DNA of 64,000 nucleotides from Aliamphritea ceti (GCF_024347215.1 NZ_AP025282.1:2728001-2792000); one strand, 5' to 3'; positions 32,981 through 41,508 are shown, counted from the stretch's first letter. Notes: generated from the letters alone by a model not told the origin. Numbers and translations: made by a program.

Positions 32981-33592
32981 CTAAGCCAGCGCAATGCCAT
33001 CTTTGATCAGCGCATCAGAGTAAGGCTGCAAACCGTTCTCATGGTGCACAATCGACTTAATCAGCGGCAGCATATGCGCCTGCACATTGATGGTCTGATC
33101 AGGTGATACATTCAGCGAACGCGCCACGGCATTTACATAGCTGTCTGTATCGTTTTCCACGGGCGGTGCCCAACGGCCAATCACACCACGCACAGTATTT
33201 AAACCGTGAATCTTCTGGTAATTACCCAGTACACGCGCCATTGCACGGATTCCGTACTCAGGTGAACGAAAGGTAATAAATGACTGGTCTTTCTGAACGT
33301 CAGCCATACCCTGCCATGGTGAACCATGACGGATATTGCCGGGGTTATTGTTCCGTAACCCGCGTTTTTCTGCGTACACGATTGAATAATCCTTCTTATC
33401 TGATTTAACAGGTACAACCTGTTTTTTAACGCCTTCCCACAAGCCCAATAGGCTTGTTTCCGGTAAAGGCTCTGCGACTGGATTCATTGGTTCGGCAACC
33501 GTCACCGGTGGCGCTAACGGCTTTCTGGGCAAAGCAATTGCAACCAGTAAAGCCGCCGCTGACAGCGCCACCAAACTACCAGCGTTAACCAT
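32981..33592 (-). CDS. Membrane-anchored structural lysozyme/transglycosylase (provirus B)
   Basis: Starting at the ATG that overlaps the previous stop (ATGGTTAA) gives 203 residues; an upstream ATG at 33616 would add eight. The signal-anchor is GSLVALSAAALLVAIALP. The lytic domain has KRGLRNNNPGNI, FITFRSPEYGIRAM, VRGVIGRWAPP and IVHHENGLQPYSD, matching the provirus A enzyme. The linker between helix and domain is Pro-rich and longer than in A. It should degrade peptidoglycan from the viral or inner membrane. Confidence 0.82.
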   Translation of the reverse strand: MVNAGSLVALSAAALLVAIALPRKPLAPPVTVAEPMNPVAEPLPETSLLGLWEGVKKQVVPVKSDKKDYSIVYAEKRGLRNNNPGNIRHGSPWQGMADVQKDQSFITFRSPEYGIRAMARVLGNYQKIHGLNTVRGVIGRWAPPVENDTDSYVNAVARSLNVSPDQTINVQAHMLPLIKSIVHHENGLQPYSDALIKDGIALA

Positions 33593-33866
33593 TTTCAAGC
33601 GCCCGTATCTGATCATCTAAGGCCGCTACTGAAGCAATCCAAAGCGGCATGTTCTCGGACCATTTCGGCTTATTTTCATCCCAGCTCAGCCGCTCAGCTT
33701 TTAGGCTCAGCAAATACTCTGCCGCGTCTTCTGCTGGTGAAACAGGCTGCTGCAACTGCTCAATAACAGCCTTTTGCCTGATCACCTCTTCAGCGCACTG
33801 TTCGAACGTCAGCCCTTCCGCTGCCGCCGTTTTTTGAAAGGCATAAACATCTTCTAAAACACTCAT
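33585..33866 (-). CDS. Small helical protein before the lysozyme (provirus B)
   Basis: The 93-residue protein is helical (VYAFQKTAAAEGLTFEQCAE). Its C-terminal half has WDENKPKWSENMPLW and LDDQIRALENG, a pattern seen in small phage proteins beside fibre genes. It occupies the place of the provirus A 93-residue gene (29043-29324) with the same length but low identity. It overlaps the penton-like gene by one base. Confidence 0.6.
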   Translation of the reverse strand: MSVLEDVYAFQKTAAAEGLTFEQCAEEVIRQKAVIEQLQQPVSPAEDAAEYLLSLKAERLSWDENKPKWSENMPLWIASVAALDDQIRALENG

Positions 33867-34573
33867 CAGAGCACCTCATAATGAACGGTTGCAATGGCCG
33901 GATAGGAGTCAGAAAAATTCTTAAAATAAAGCCCGTATCCAACAGGAATACGCACAGCCCGATTAAGCGTTGCGGATGGTGCGTTTGCCGCCGCGGTCCA
34001 CCAATAAGTCTCCAATAATGTCGTAGCGGCATTATCGTTAAAGTCGAGCGGTATGCTTTGCTTAATCATTAACCGGGTACGTGCGGCCCGAGAATCCGCA
34101 TAATGCACAATAACGCCGTTGACGTTTGCCGCAGGCGTGACCAGAGTGTTCCAGCTTGTACTACTGCCATCCTTTCTGTATGTGCTTAGCCCGGTCAGAT
34201 CAAGCGGGGCTATTTCATCAATTTTTCCAATACTGGAAACCCGGTTAATCTTCGCCGATCCATCTATCAACTCCTGCACATTTGCAGGGGCTTCCAGCGT
34301 TACTACGCCGGTATCCCGGTTATCAATGAAGTCTTTTGAACCCAAGTAGAATTCAATGGTTTGCGGCTGGTCTGACTGATTACTCAGACGGATACTTTCA
34401 AAGCGTTCAACGCCTTTTAAGCCCTGACCGGACTGCAAAACTTGCTCTGACTGAATCGTTCCGCTCAATTCACGAAACTCAACCTTCACCGGGTATTTCG
34501 CATTGATCAGATACAGGCTTGAACCTTCCTGACTTAGGGTCTTCTGTTCATAGCCCTGTAAGGTAATTTGCAT
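33866..34573 (-). CDS. Beta-rich penton/spike-like protein (provirus B)
   Basis: The 235-residue product has no membrane segment and is dominated by beta strands, ending VGYGLYFKNFSDSYPAIATV. It stands where provirus A has a 220-residue penton-like plus a C1q-like spike protein, so in B one protein may serve both base and receptor binding. Identity to A is not apparent by eye. Assignment is positional. Confidence 0.58.
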   Translation of the reverse strand: MQITLQGYEQKTLSQEGSSLYLINAKYPVKVEFRELSGTIQSEQVLQSGQGLKGVERFESIRLSNQSDQPQTIEFYLGSKDFIDNRDTGVVTLEAPANVQELIDGSAKINRVSSIGKIDEIAPLDLTGLSTYRKDGSSTSWNTLVTPAANVNGVIVHYADSRAARTRLMIKQSIPLDFNDNAATTLLETYWWTAAANAPSATLNRAVRIPVGYGLYFKNFSDSYPAIATVHYEVL

Positions 34574-34575
34574 AC

Positions 34576-34998
34576 TTAACCCCGACTCTTAACAACTGCG
34601 ACAGCCACACCCAGCACCGATACGGCAGCAGATACGGCTATAGCAATCTTGGTTTTTTCAGTCATCGGCGGCGCAATCGGTTCAACACCGTTGGCAGACG
34701 CCACATTTTGTATAGCGGTACTGGCCAACTGGTTCGCCTGACCTAACACAACCGCCTGATTTTCGTTTAACTCGGTAATGAGCGTACCCATACCGTTAAG
34801 CGCATCTTTCACCACATCAAACGCCCCACCGTCTGTAATGTGCTGTGTTAGCGCTATTTCGTCGCCAGCAACGGCAACAGAACCCGTTTCCATATCACCA
34901 GACAATGAAGCGTTTAAGCTTTCATTGGTGGTGTTATTGGTCGTTGTCTGGCTGCTGGACGAACTTTGTTTTGAACTACTGGACATTAGCTTTCCCAC
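34576..34998 (-). CDS. Ser/Thr-rich, C-anchored virion protein (provirus B)
   Basis: The protein of 140 residues has an N-terminal Ser/Thr/Asn-rich tract (SSSSKQSSSSSQTTTNNTTN), an ESLNASLSGDMETGSV motif like A's KTLNASASDIENGSV, a helical middle and a C-terminal hydrophobic helix ending KSRG. It is a clear equivalent of the A protein at 27260. It overlaps the GNAT-like gene by 13 bases. Confidence 0.72.
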   Translation of the reverse strand: MGKLMSSSSKQSSSSSQTTTNNTTNESLNASLSGDMETGSVAVAGDEIALTQHITDGGAFDVVKDALNGMGTLITELNENQAVVLGQANQLASTAIQNVASANGVEPIAPPMTEKTKIAIAVSAAVSVLGVAVAVVKSRG

Positions 34999-35360
34999 CG
35001 ATAGACAGTTTGCACACGCCCGAATCCCCAGCGCTTTACAAAGCGATTGATTAATTTTTCGGGATGGTGCGTGTGAAACCGTATTGATTGAATGCCTTTT
35101 GATTGACAGACATTCTGTGCGTGCTCAACAATCGGGCCAGTGTTCTGACCGGCCCAAGCAACAAGCACCAGTTCCTGCACACCCGGCTCAATATCTTCCA
35201 ATCGGGTCACGATATAGCCATGCTCTGGCACGTGCCAAAGCGTTGCAAAACCGCGTTCCACATCAAGCTTGATAGCAATTTCATCACCAGCGAACGCGGG
35301 TTGTAACGTGGTTGCCGCTTCATCGCACCATTCGATTTGTACCCACTTCACTGCTGTCAT
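34986..35360 (-). CDS. GNAT-like provirus protein (provirus B)
   Basis: The 124-residue protein starts MTAVKWVQIEWCDEAATTLQ. The C-terminal half has HAQNVCQSKGIQSIRFHTHH and FVKRWGFGRVQTVYRW, the pattern seen in phage acetyltransferase-like proteins. In B it has an ordinary ATG coupled by TAATG to the preceding membrane gene, unlike the A homologue, which lacks a good start. The role in the virus is unknown. Confidence 0.68.
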   Translation of the reverse strand: MTAVKWVQIEWCDEAATTLQPAFAGDEIAIKLDVERGFATLWHVPEHGYIVTRLEDIEPGVQELVLVAWAGQNTGPIVEHAQNVCQSKGIQSIRFHTHHPEKLINRFVKRWGFGRVQTVYRWES

Positions 35361-35581
35361 TACTTCAACGCCTTCACTGTCAGAACGGTGACCAATACCG
35401 CCGCTAATGCGGCACCCGCCAAGTGCACAGGGTTTTTAGCATCAAATGAGAAACCACCCGGATTGATGGTGATTCCGCCATTTGAAACATTGCCTGTACT
35501 GGTGTCGTAATTGGTTTTACTGGTCTGATCACCATTGGTTGCCGTAGCACTGGCGCTCATGCCGCCGCCAGCGCTAAACAC
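35360..35581 (-). CDS. Small C-anchored virion protein with NGGITIN motif (provirus B)
   Basis: The 73 residues comprise a Ser/Thr/Asn-rich N-terminus, SNGGITINPGGF, and a C-terminal membrane helix (about residues 53-70). It is the counterpart of the A protein at 26690. It overlaps its neighbours by 8 bases upstream and one base downstream. Confidence 0.7.
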   Translation of the reverse strand: MFSAGGGMSASATATNGDQTSKTNYDTSTGNVSNGGITINPGGFSFDAKNPVHLAGAALAAVLVTVLTVKALK

Positions 35582-35879
35582 TCTTAACCGCCTTTATCAG
35601 CACCGCACCAAACAGCAATGCCGCTGAGCCATACAGCAACGGTTTAGGAATGCGATCCCAGTAACCTTCTACGCTGCTGTACTGTGCATTTTGCATATTG
35701 ATCGCGTCTTGCATGGAGTCCACACTGGGCGCGTGTAATGCCTGCTGCTGGTTCGCGGATTGTGCCTCTATCTGCTTTACTTTCGACTCGGCTTTTGCCT
35801 GCTCAACTTGCAGATAAATGCTGCCAATGTCTGACAGCGACACATCAAAAAACGACTGATCGTCATCTTGCATACTCAT
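35574..35879 (-). CDS. C-anchored virion protein following the capsid gene (provirus B)
   Basis: The protein of 101 residues has a Gln/Ala-rich helical middle (VEQAKAESKVKQIEAQSANQ) and a membrane helix near the C-terminus (LLYGSAALLFGAVLIKAV). It lies directly after the capsid gene, as in A (26376-26690). It is probably a minor virion membrane protein. Confidence 0.66.
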   Translation of the reverse strand: MSMQDDDQSFFDVSLSDIGSIYLQVEQAKAESKVKQIEAQSANQQQALHAPSVDSMQDAINMQNAQYSSVEGYWDRIPKPLLYGSAALLFGAVLIKAVKSV

Positions 35880-35917
35880 ATTTCACCTAAGCGCGGCACA
35901 TACCGCGCCCCTGTTAT

Positions 35918-36775
35918 TTATGCGAATTGAGCAGCCGGGCGCACCAGATCATTCCACGAGGTAATGTATTCGGTGACATAGCGAACGGTAGAATTGGCGC
36001 TTGCACCGAGCGTAGTTGTCAGACGCATCTGACGAACTCGATAGCCCTTTTTGTCATCACGCATTACCAACGTTTCATCGGTTACACCGGCTTGCAGGAA
36101 GTCCAGACAGAAACCTTTATCCGCCGCATATGGCACACGCGGCACCACAGCGCCTTCCTGATCAAAGTCAGCACGGGCACGATCCAGATTGAAAGCAATG
36201 GCATCATCAACCCGTAATTCAGCTTTCAACACCTTGTCATTCTTAATGTGGATGGCGGCAATGCGGTCACGCAAATCAATAGAGTCAAAGTGATTGTCAC
36301 CTTCAGCATTACCACCGCTGTTATGTGCAACAACCTGTGTTAGATAGCCCAACTGAACCGGACGTTCTGCGGTTTTCTTGCCCCATGCTTTGATTACTGG
36401 AGTTGTGCCAGACGCAATGTCGAACTCAACCCGGACCATGGACAGGCCACCAGTTCCCAGCGCATACGCCATGCGTTCCATTTCAGTTTCCATCTCAGGA
36501 CGGCGGAAATAGAATGACAGCGTGCCGGCTTCAGTTTTACGGCCATAGCGCTTATTGATTTCATCAAGTTCCGCACCATCTTTGTATTCCTGGAGGGTTA
36601 GCGTGCGATTAGCAGACACCAGCAGCACCTTGATATTGGTAATCTGCGCCAGTGTCAGACCACCATGCTCAATGTGCCAATCGAGCCATGTACGGCCAGT
36701 GATTGGACGGACAATACAACGCTGACCAGCGGTCGCGTTTTCAATGATTTGAATATCTTCGCGAATACGGGTCAT
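35918..36775 (-). CDS. Major capsid protein, double jelly-roll (PM2 P2-like), provirus B
   Basis: The 285-residue product is one residue shorter than the A capsid protein and occupies the same place. It is beta-rich with no membrane helix. The conserved C-terminal block GFCLDFLQAGVTDETLVMRD followed by RQMRLTTTLG and YVTEYIT aligns with the A protein. Overall identity is low, so the two viruses are distinct species or genera. Its ATG comes one base after the stop of the small membrane gene. Confidence 0.76.
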   Translation of the reverse strand: MTRIREDIQIIENATAGQRCIVRPITGRTWLDWHIEHGGLTLAQITNIKVLLVSANRTLTLQEYKDGAELDEINKRYGRKTEAGTLSFYFRRPEMETEMERMAYALGTGGLSMVRVEFDIASGTTPVIKAWGKKTAERPVQLGYLTQVVAHNSGGNAEGDNHFDSIDLRDRIAAIHIKNDKVLKAELRVDDAIAFNLDRARADFDQEGAVVPRVPYAADKGFCLDFLQAGVTDETLVMRDDKKGYRVRQMRLTTTLGASANSTVRYVTEYITSWNDLVRPAAQFA

Positions 36776-36952
36776 TTACTTAGCCCCGCTTGCAATTTTG
36801 GCAGCGTCTTTCAACGGGCCAACACCGGATTTAACAGCGAAATAGGTAATAGCGCCGAATACGGCAAAACCAATCACAGTTGATACGATAATAGGCGTAC
36901 TGACGTTACGATTAACGAATTCCTTGCCTTTATCCTGCATGCTCGTTTGCAT
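36776..36952 (-). CDS. Single-helix membrane protein before the capsid gene (provirus B)
   Basis: The ORF of 58 residues begins MQTSMQDKGKEFVNRNVSTP, with one membrane helix (about residues 21-40) and the tail SGVGPLKDAAKIASGAK, similar to the A protein at 25344. An AGAGG site precedes it, and the second ATG (codon 5) is an alternative start. It is probably a capsid-membrane linker. Confidence 0.7.
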   Translation of the reverse strand: MQTSMQDKGKEFVNRNVSTPIIVSTVIGFAVFGAITYFAVKSGVGPLKDAAKIASGAK

Positions 36953-37012
36953 ATAAAAAAACCTCTAAGGTGGTCATTTGCTCATAAAAGAGACGCCACG
37001 ATAGAGGTCAGA

Positions 37013-37095
37013 CGGTTGGGTTAGTCGAGCCCACTTCGGTTAGAGTTTGGTTAACTTTTCGGTCACTTCGGTTAATTTTTTGGTTAAATAAAACA
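37013..37095 (-). repeat. Tandem GGTTA repeats before the late operon of provirus B
   Basis: Five GGTTA(A/G) motifs occur here. Two tandem imperfect copies of a 32-base unit start with CACTTCGGTTA at 37032 and 37064, each holding a second TTTGGTTAA. They lie in the 148-base gap between the ATPase and the small membrane gene, so they may bind a late activator or an origin protein. Provirus A has an unrelated inverted repeat here. Confidence 0.55.
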
Positions 37096-37100
37096 ATTAG

Positions 37101-37748
37101 TTACGCTGCTTTCTTATATTTCAGTTGAATTTGTCTGGCTTCAAAGCCTTCACCCGAGTCATTTACCCAGAACTGTAACTTCTGCTGACTGGCGATCTGA
37201 TCAGCAGGAACCCCGATTTCCTGCGATAGCAGCTTAGCGGCCGCCAAATCAAGCCGCCCGACATAGATCACTTCACAGTTGCGGTACACCGTTTTTGGCA
37301 CCTCCTGCGCAAACTGAATGACACCGTGGTAACGCATACCGAACTTACGCCCTTGGTTCAGCAATACGCCATGATGAAACGCCGCTGAGCCACTTCTCTG
37401 ACTACTGCCACCCAACTCTTCATCAATTACATAAGTGAGGTGCTTTCCATCCAGAATTGAGAACACGAACTGACAGAACCATTCATGATCAGCCTCACCG
37501 CTGCCACCTGTATAGGCAATTCTAAAACCCTTACCAGAGCGCAAGGCACGTAACACCGCATGACCAAATGCTGCTTTGGTGCTATAACGATGCGCCCGGT
37601 GGTCTTCGTTGGGATCGTAGAGAACAACCCGCGCCCCTTGGCGCGGAATATCAGCGTTTTGCTTCAAGGCCTGAGACTTACCAGCCCCAGATCGACCGAG
37701 GTAGAGCGTATTTCGGTTAGGTAGTGAGCCGTTGGGGTTCCGAGCCAT
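37101..37748 (-). CDS. Packaging ATPase (FtsK/HerA type), provirus B
   Basis: Start at 37748 (ATG after GAGGAGGG) gives 215 residues beginning MARNPNGSLPNRNTLYLG. Walker A is GRSGAGKS (residues 18-25). The YDPNEDHRAHR block and Walker B HLTYVIDEELGG match the A enzyme position by position. A canonical Asp-Glu is present here, where A has Glu-Glu. The start of the preceding acidic gene's 3' end overlaps it by 32 bases. It should drive genome packaging through a membrane vertex. Confidence 0.82.
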   Translation of the reverse strand: MARNPNGSLPNRNTLYLGRSGAGKSQALKQNADIPRQGARVVLYDPNEDHRAHRYSTKAAFGHAVLRALRSGKGFRIAYTGGSGEADHEWFCQFVFSILDGKHLTYVIDEELGGSSQRSGSAAFHHGVLLNQGRKFGMRYHGVIQFAQEVPKTVYRNCEVIYVGRLDLAAAKLLSQEIGVPADQIASQQKLQFWVNDSGEGFEARQIQLKYKKAA

Positions 37749-38202
37749 TAAAACCACCCTCCTCTTTTTTGGCTGCTGCTTCGTCTGCTTCACGGGTCTG
37801 ACGGATAGCGCTAGCCGTGCCTAGACCCAATTCAATCAAGAATGCCCCGGCCTGAAACTCTTCACCAAAGCGCGTAATTCCAGTGCTGCCAATGCCATGT
37901 TTAACCAGTGCCGGGGTTAGCTCGTCTTCAGCCCTTTGAATAACATCTTGACCATATTGCACACGGCTGTCTTTTAACCGTAAGAGCCAGTTCATACCGT
38001 GCATTGCAGCCCGAACTAAACCCCTTGCGGAATTCTCAGCATCAACCGAATCAACCGTTTCCTGATCGTCTTCAATCGGTTTACTTTCGGCTGCTTCAGC
38101 CCCGAATACCAACGCTTCAGCTTCTGAATAGTCCGTATCATCAACCAGCACACCTTCAAGCGGCTGTTCCTGACCGTCTAGACCGTTATCATGCTCTTGC
38201 AA
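37717..38202 (-). CDS. Acidic helical protein preceding the ATPase (provirus B)
   Basis: The protein of 161 residues has an acidic N-terminal 60 residues (MQEHDNGLDGQEQPLEGVLV) and a helical C-terminal region with WLLRLKDSRVQYGQDVIQRA. It is the positional equivalent of the A gene 24048-24560. It overlaps its neighbours on both sides, which indicates coupled translation. Confidence 0.65.
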   Translation of the reverse strand: MQEHDNGLDGQEQPLEGVLVDDTDYSEAEALVFGAEAAESKPIEDDQETVDSVDAENSARGLVRAAMHGMNWLLRLKDSRVQYGQDVIQRAEDELTPALVKHGIGSTGITRFGEEFQAGAFLIELGLGTASAIRQTREADEAAAKKEEGGFNGSEPQRLTT

Positions 38203-38572
38203 GTGCCACCCCCAAACCTAACAGCGCAGCTACACCGGCTACTGCGACAATAACGCCGCCTTTCTTCTTCGGTTTATCTTCAACCGTTTTCGGTGGTTCT
38301 GTTGGGTCAAAATCAGCAGCAGCTTTCGGTTGTTTTTCGGCTGGTTTAACGGTCTCAGACCCTTTATTTACATCAACATTCACAGGGGCTGGCGGGATGC
38401 CATCAACCCACTTTGCATTGTCCCAGATATATTGCTGCTTCTGCTTCCCCGTACTCTGATCAAAGCCACAACAATCACAGCGCAACATGAAATGGCTACC
38501 CTTACGCTTGGCCTGTGTCACTTGAGCATTACCGCCCATTAAACACTTAACATTTCCGATAATTTTACTCAT
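38189..38572 (-). CDS. Zinc-ribbon single-helix membrane protein (provirus B)
   Basis: The 127-residue product has Cys pairs in KCLMGGN and RCDCCGFDQ, a Pro/Lys-rich linker (TEPPKTVEDKPKKK) and a C-terminal helix (IVAVAGVAALLGLGVALA). It has the same layout as the A protein at 23651. It is probably a virion-membrane or packaging component. Confidence 0.68.
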   Translation of the reverse strand: MSKIIGNVKCLMGGNAQVTQAKRKGSHFMLRCDCCGFDQSTGKQKQQYIWDNAKWVDGIPPAPVNVDVNKGSETVKPAEKQPKAAADFDPTEPPKTVEDKPKKKGGVIVAVAGVAALLGLGVALARA

Positions 38573-38705
38573 GAATCCCCCATTGGATTGCTATAGAACC
38601 TTCACCGGCAACCAGTGCCAGACCGAACAAAACCGGCACCGCTAACCGGGAAACAACCCCCGACACAGCCCATAGCTTTGCAGTATTGATAATCTCTTGT
38701 TTCAT
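38565..38705 (-). CDS. Small membrane protein after Rep (provirus B)
   Basis: The start at 38705 uses the GAAGGG site in the conserved end of rep and gives 46 residues: MKQEIINTAKLWAVSGVVSR, a hydrophobic stretch (LAVPVLFGLALVAG) and a short tail. It sits where provirus A has two soluble genes, so this is another point where the elements differ. No family was recognised. Confidence 0.55.
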   Translation of the reverse strand: MKQEIINTAKLWAVSGVVSRLAVPVLFGLALVAGEGSIAIQWGIHE

Positions 38706-38709
38706 GCTC

Positions 38710-40698
38710 TTACCCTTCAGCATATTGATACCAGTCAAACAGCGTTTGCTGCTGCTCTTCACGTCTTGCCTGTTCACGCTTAAAGCAGGCTTCATACACT
38801 TTCAGCGGCAAACCAATAAAACGGCGTGTGGCACGCTCACAGTGCATACGAAATTGAAATTCTGATAGCCAGTTCCCGGTTGGTTTGGGCTTGTTATCGT
38901 CCCAAGCGTCACCGCTGGCCTTTGGTGGTAGCCAGCCGTTACCTGACTGCTTATCAGCCGAACGCGCCCACGCTAAGAATTCATCGGCATGCTCTTTCGA
39001 CTTAATGAGAATCTGAAACTTACTGGCAATAGCTGGCAGGCGATTTAATGCACGGCGAACCTTGCCCAGTGCTGCACCGACCTTATGACGGGCTTTACGG
39101 TGTTCTTTCGGTGTGGCATCAAGCTGTTCTTTTAACTGCTTACGCTTTGCGAAGTGATGGCCATACAATGCAGTAAAGTAATCATGCGTATCAGCAATCA
39201 GGTGACCCATGATGCCCAGTTCTAGCCGTTCCTCAGCAACCCAGCCCGGCGCACGGCTTAACGCGCTGATACCGTAGCGGTTGCCTTTTACCGGCCCTTG
39301 CTCACTGTCACCGGCAGCTTTGCTCAGATACCCGGCAGCTTTGGCCATATAGGCACCGGCACACTCTGAATCTTTGATTTTTTCCAGTGTGGCGAACCCC
39401 TGACCCCAGAGGCTTTCGATCCGGTCTGCCCAACTGGCAAAGTGAGAGAATTTAACCCGCCAATCCATCAGGATATGCACATGCGGATTGCGTTGGCCGC
39501 GTGTGTTAGTCGGATTTTCTACGACCCAGCAATAACGCACCGGCAAGCGCTTAACCCGCATCTCTTTTTCTGCCATATAGCCTTTTATGTCGATAACCTG
39601 ACTTGGCTTTTCGGCTACTGACTGGCCTTCCCTTTCAAAACAGGTTACTTCGCCCCACGGGTAACGTTTCTTTGCTACCCAGCCACGTTGACGCATTTTA
39701 TTGATAGCATCGAAATAGCGGCCAATCTCTTTCTGAATAGACGCATAAGTAACGTCTGTACCTTCATCCCCAGTCGGAGCCGCGTAGTAACGGCCATCAA
39801 TCAGCATTACCGGTGTGTATGTGGCGTCAGGTGCATCAGCGTTCAGCTTATGGTCATTCCACTGGTTAACACCGCGTACACCGGCAGGCTTGATGCCTTC
39901 ACGTTTTGCCAGCCCTGCAACCTTAACGCCAGCGGTTATAACTTCCTGCTTGAATTTATCAGTGTTCAATTCTACGAACGGCCCGGACGCCTTACGAATA
40001 TCAACCCGGCAGCGGCCTGCATCATCGAAAGTCAGTGTTTGAAAGGTGCGGTATCCGCCGTGCTTCAGGTGCATATACTGGCAAGAGTCAGCAATCTTTG
40101 ATGCGCCGGACAAACTGAGAGTATTTGTGATTCTGTCGCCTTCCTGCTCTGGTGGCAGTTGATTGCACATTTCAACCTGAGTGCGTATGCGGCATTCACC
40201 AGACCACTCACGGTGGCTAATCACTGTGAAAGCACGTTTTTCACTGGCTTCAGCTTCACGAACTACCGGTTTCAGTTCGCCGGAAGTCAATAAGCTGGCA
40301 AGATCGAAGCTGGTGCCTCGTTCCCGGAACACATCGCCGTAATTTTCCGGAAAAACGTCCTGTTTCTTGCTGATAACATCGCCAACACCCAGCATTTTCG
40401 CCAGTTTCAGGTTGTCGATGGCTTTGGCTTGTTGTTCTTCGAACTCTGCGCGTTTGGCTGCTGAATCCGGGCTTTTAGAGCCTGTCGGACATTTGGCCGC
40501 CTTGACTAGCCTATTGCGATCCGCTTCGCTGATCGCTGGCCCACGCCCACCGATTGGCAGCCCGTCTGCGTAGTATTGTGGCAGCGGCGATTCGAGATAA
40601 TCGGCTTTTTCGATGGTAGTAAATTTGCCTGTCTGTTTTGCAAGCAAAGAAAAACCCGCGCTAGGCGGGGTATGTGAATTGGTTGAATCAAGAGGCAT
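38710..40698 (-). CDS. HUH rolling-circle replication initiator of provirus B
   Basis: The start at 40698 follows a textbook GGAGGTGATC site and gives 662 residues; an upstream ATG at 40734 lacks this. The HUH motif is NPHVHILMDW (near residue 405) and the tyrosine region is AYMAKAAGYLSKAAG (near residue 446). The sequence is otherwise unlike the provirus A Rep, although the last residues (YQYAEG) and the surrounding DNA are the same. The pattern suggests replacement of the replication gene by recombination. It is related to phage rolling-circle A proteins. Confidence 0.82.
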   Translation of the reverse strand: MPLDSTNSHTPPSAGFSLLAKQTGKFTTIEKADYLESPLPQYYADGLPIGGRGPAISEADRNRLVKAAKCPTGSKSPDSAAKRAEFEEQQAKAIDNLKLAKMLGVGDVISKKQDVFPENYGDVFRERGTSFDLASLLTSGELKPVVREAEASEKRAFTVISHREWSGECRIRTQVEMCNQLPPEQEGDRITNTLSLSGASKIADSCQYMHLKHGGYRTFQTLTFDDAGRCRVDIRKASGPFVELNTDKFKQEVITAGVKVAGLAKREGIKPAGVRGVNQWNDHKLNADAPDATYTPVMLIDGRYYAAPTGDEGTDVTYASIQKEIGRYFDAINKMRQRGWVAKKRYPWGEVTCFEREGQSVAEKPSQVIDIKGYMAEKEMRVKRLPVRYCWVVENPTNTRGQRNPHVHILMDWRVKFSHFASWADRIESLWGQGFATLEKIKDSECAGAYMAKAAGYLSKAAGDSEQGPVKGNRYGISALSRAPGWVAEERLELGIMGHLIADTHDYFTALYGHHFAKRKQLKEQLDATPKEHRKARHKVGAALGKVRRALNRLPAIASKFQILIKSKEHADEFLAWARSADKQSGNGWLPPKASGDAWDDNKPKPTGNWLSEFQFRMHCERATRRFIGLPLKVYEACFKREQARREEQQQTLFDWYQYAEG

Positions 40699-40891
40699 GT
40701 TGATCACCTCCCAGATACTCACCTGACTGGTCAATTATGCGCAGGTCGCACGGATCACACTCGAAGCACTGCGGTACCCACTCTATGGAATCAGGCAGCT
40801 TAGGCCCAAAAAGAAACATTGGAATACCTTGCTTTCTAACATGACGAGCTTTGAAGCGCTTCATTTCCTGCTGACAGTTGGGGCAATTCAT
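40688..40891 (-). CDS. Small zinc-finger-like protein (provirus B)
   Basis: The protein of 67 residues has two Cys pairs, CPNC at residues 3-6 and CFECDPC near residue 42, that could bind one zinc ion. It overlaps the methyltransferase gene by four bases and the rep gene by 11. No membrane segment is present. It may assist Rep or regulate early transcription; no specific family was recognised. Confidence 0.65.
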   Translation of the reverse strand: MNCPNCQQEMKRFKARHVRKQGIPMFLFGPKLPDSIEWVPQCFECDPCDLRIIDQSGEYLGGDQHAS

Positions 40892-41508
40892 AGAGAACCA
40901 CCATTAAATTCGAATACAGCTTTTGCAAAACCTTCAGGAGTAGCGCTACGTAAATTTGCGCGCTCCGGCCCTGGTGGCATGAGGTGCATTTTGCTGCCTT
41001 CTACCGGCTCAACGGCTTTAAACTCAGGCATGACAAAACCACCACCAACCCACAGGCATGTTTTTTTAGTGTAAGCATCACCACCATTCGGAAGATAGCC
41101 ACCAAAATCACAAGGGTTAAACGTAAAGTCAGGCTTACGCCAGTAGCTTGAAATTGTAGAAACTGGATTTTCCAGAAAGTACGGAGCTTTAACCAACTCC
41201 GCGATTTCCCGACACCGCTCAACCAGTGATAGTGCAGAAATGAGGGCTTTTAACCCTTTATCTTTGAACCAGCGCGCACCGGATACAGCTAAATCAGTAC
41301 ATGGAGGAAAGGCAGCAACAAAAGCAACATCAGACGCAGGCGGTTGCCAATTTTGTATATCAGCCCCCACATACACGATATTCCCCACACGTTTCTCACC
41401 TGGCGCATGCTGAACATCAACGCAATAACATAAATATCCGGCTTTTGCCCAGGGCTCAGCCATCTTTCCCGTTTTATCGCATAAACTGATCATCACTTGC
41501 TGACTCAT
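40888..41508 (-). CDS. Phage cytosine-C5 DNA methyltransferase-like protein (provirus B)
   Basis: The product of 206 residues has the catalytic-loop motif FPPCTDLAVSGARWF (Pro-Cys nucleophile), preceded by an AdoMet-type DVQHAPG segment. YFLENPVSTISSYW supplies the ENV-like motif. It is much shorter than typical C5 methyltransferases (over 300), matching the compact phage subfamily. It probably methylates viral DNA to avoid host restriction. Overlaps of four bases with both neighbours place it in the early operon, where provirus A has the Tad2-like gene. Confidence 0.75.
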   Translation of the reverse strand: MSQQVMISLCDKTGKMAEPWAKAGYLCYCVDVQHAPGEKRVGNIVYVGADIQNWQPPASDVAFVAAFPPCTDLAVSGARWFKDKGLKALISALSLVERCREIAELVKAPYFLENPVSTISSYWRKPDFTFNPCDFGGYLPNGGDAYTKKTCLWVGGGFVMPEFKAVEPVEGSKMHLMPPGPERANLRSATPEGFAKAVFEFNGGSL

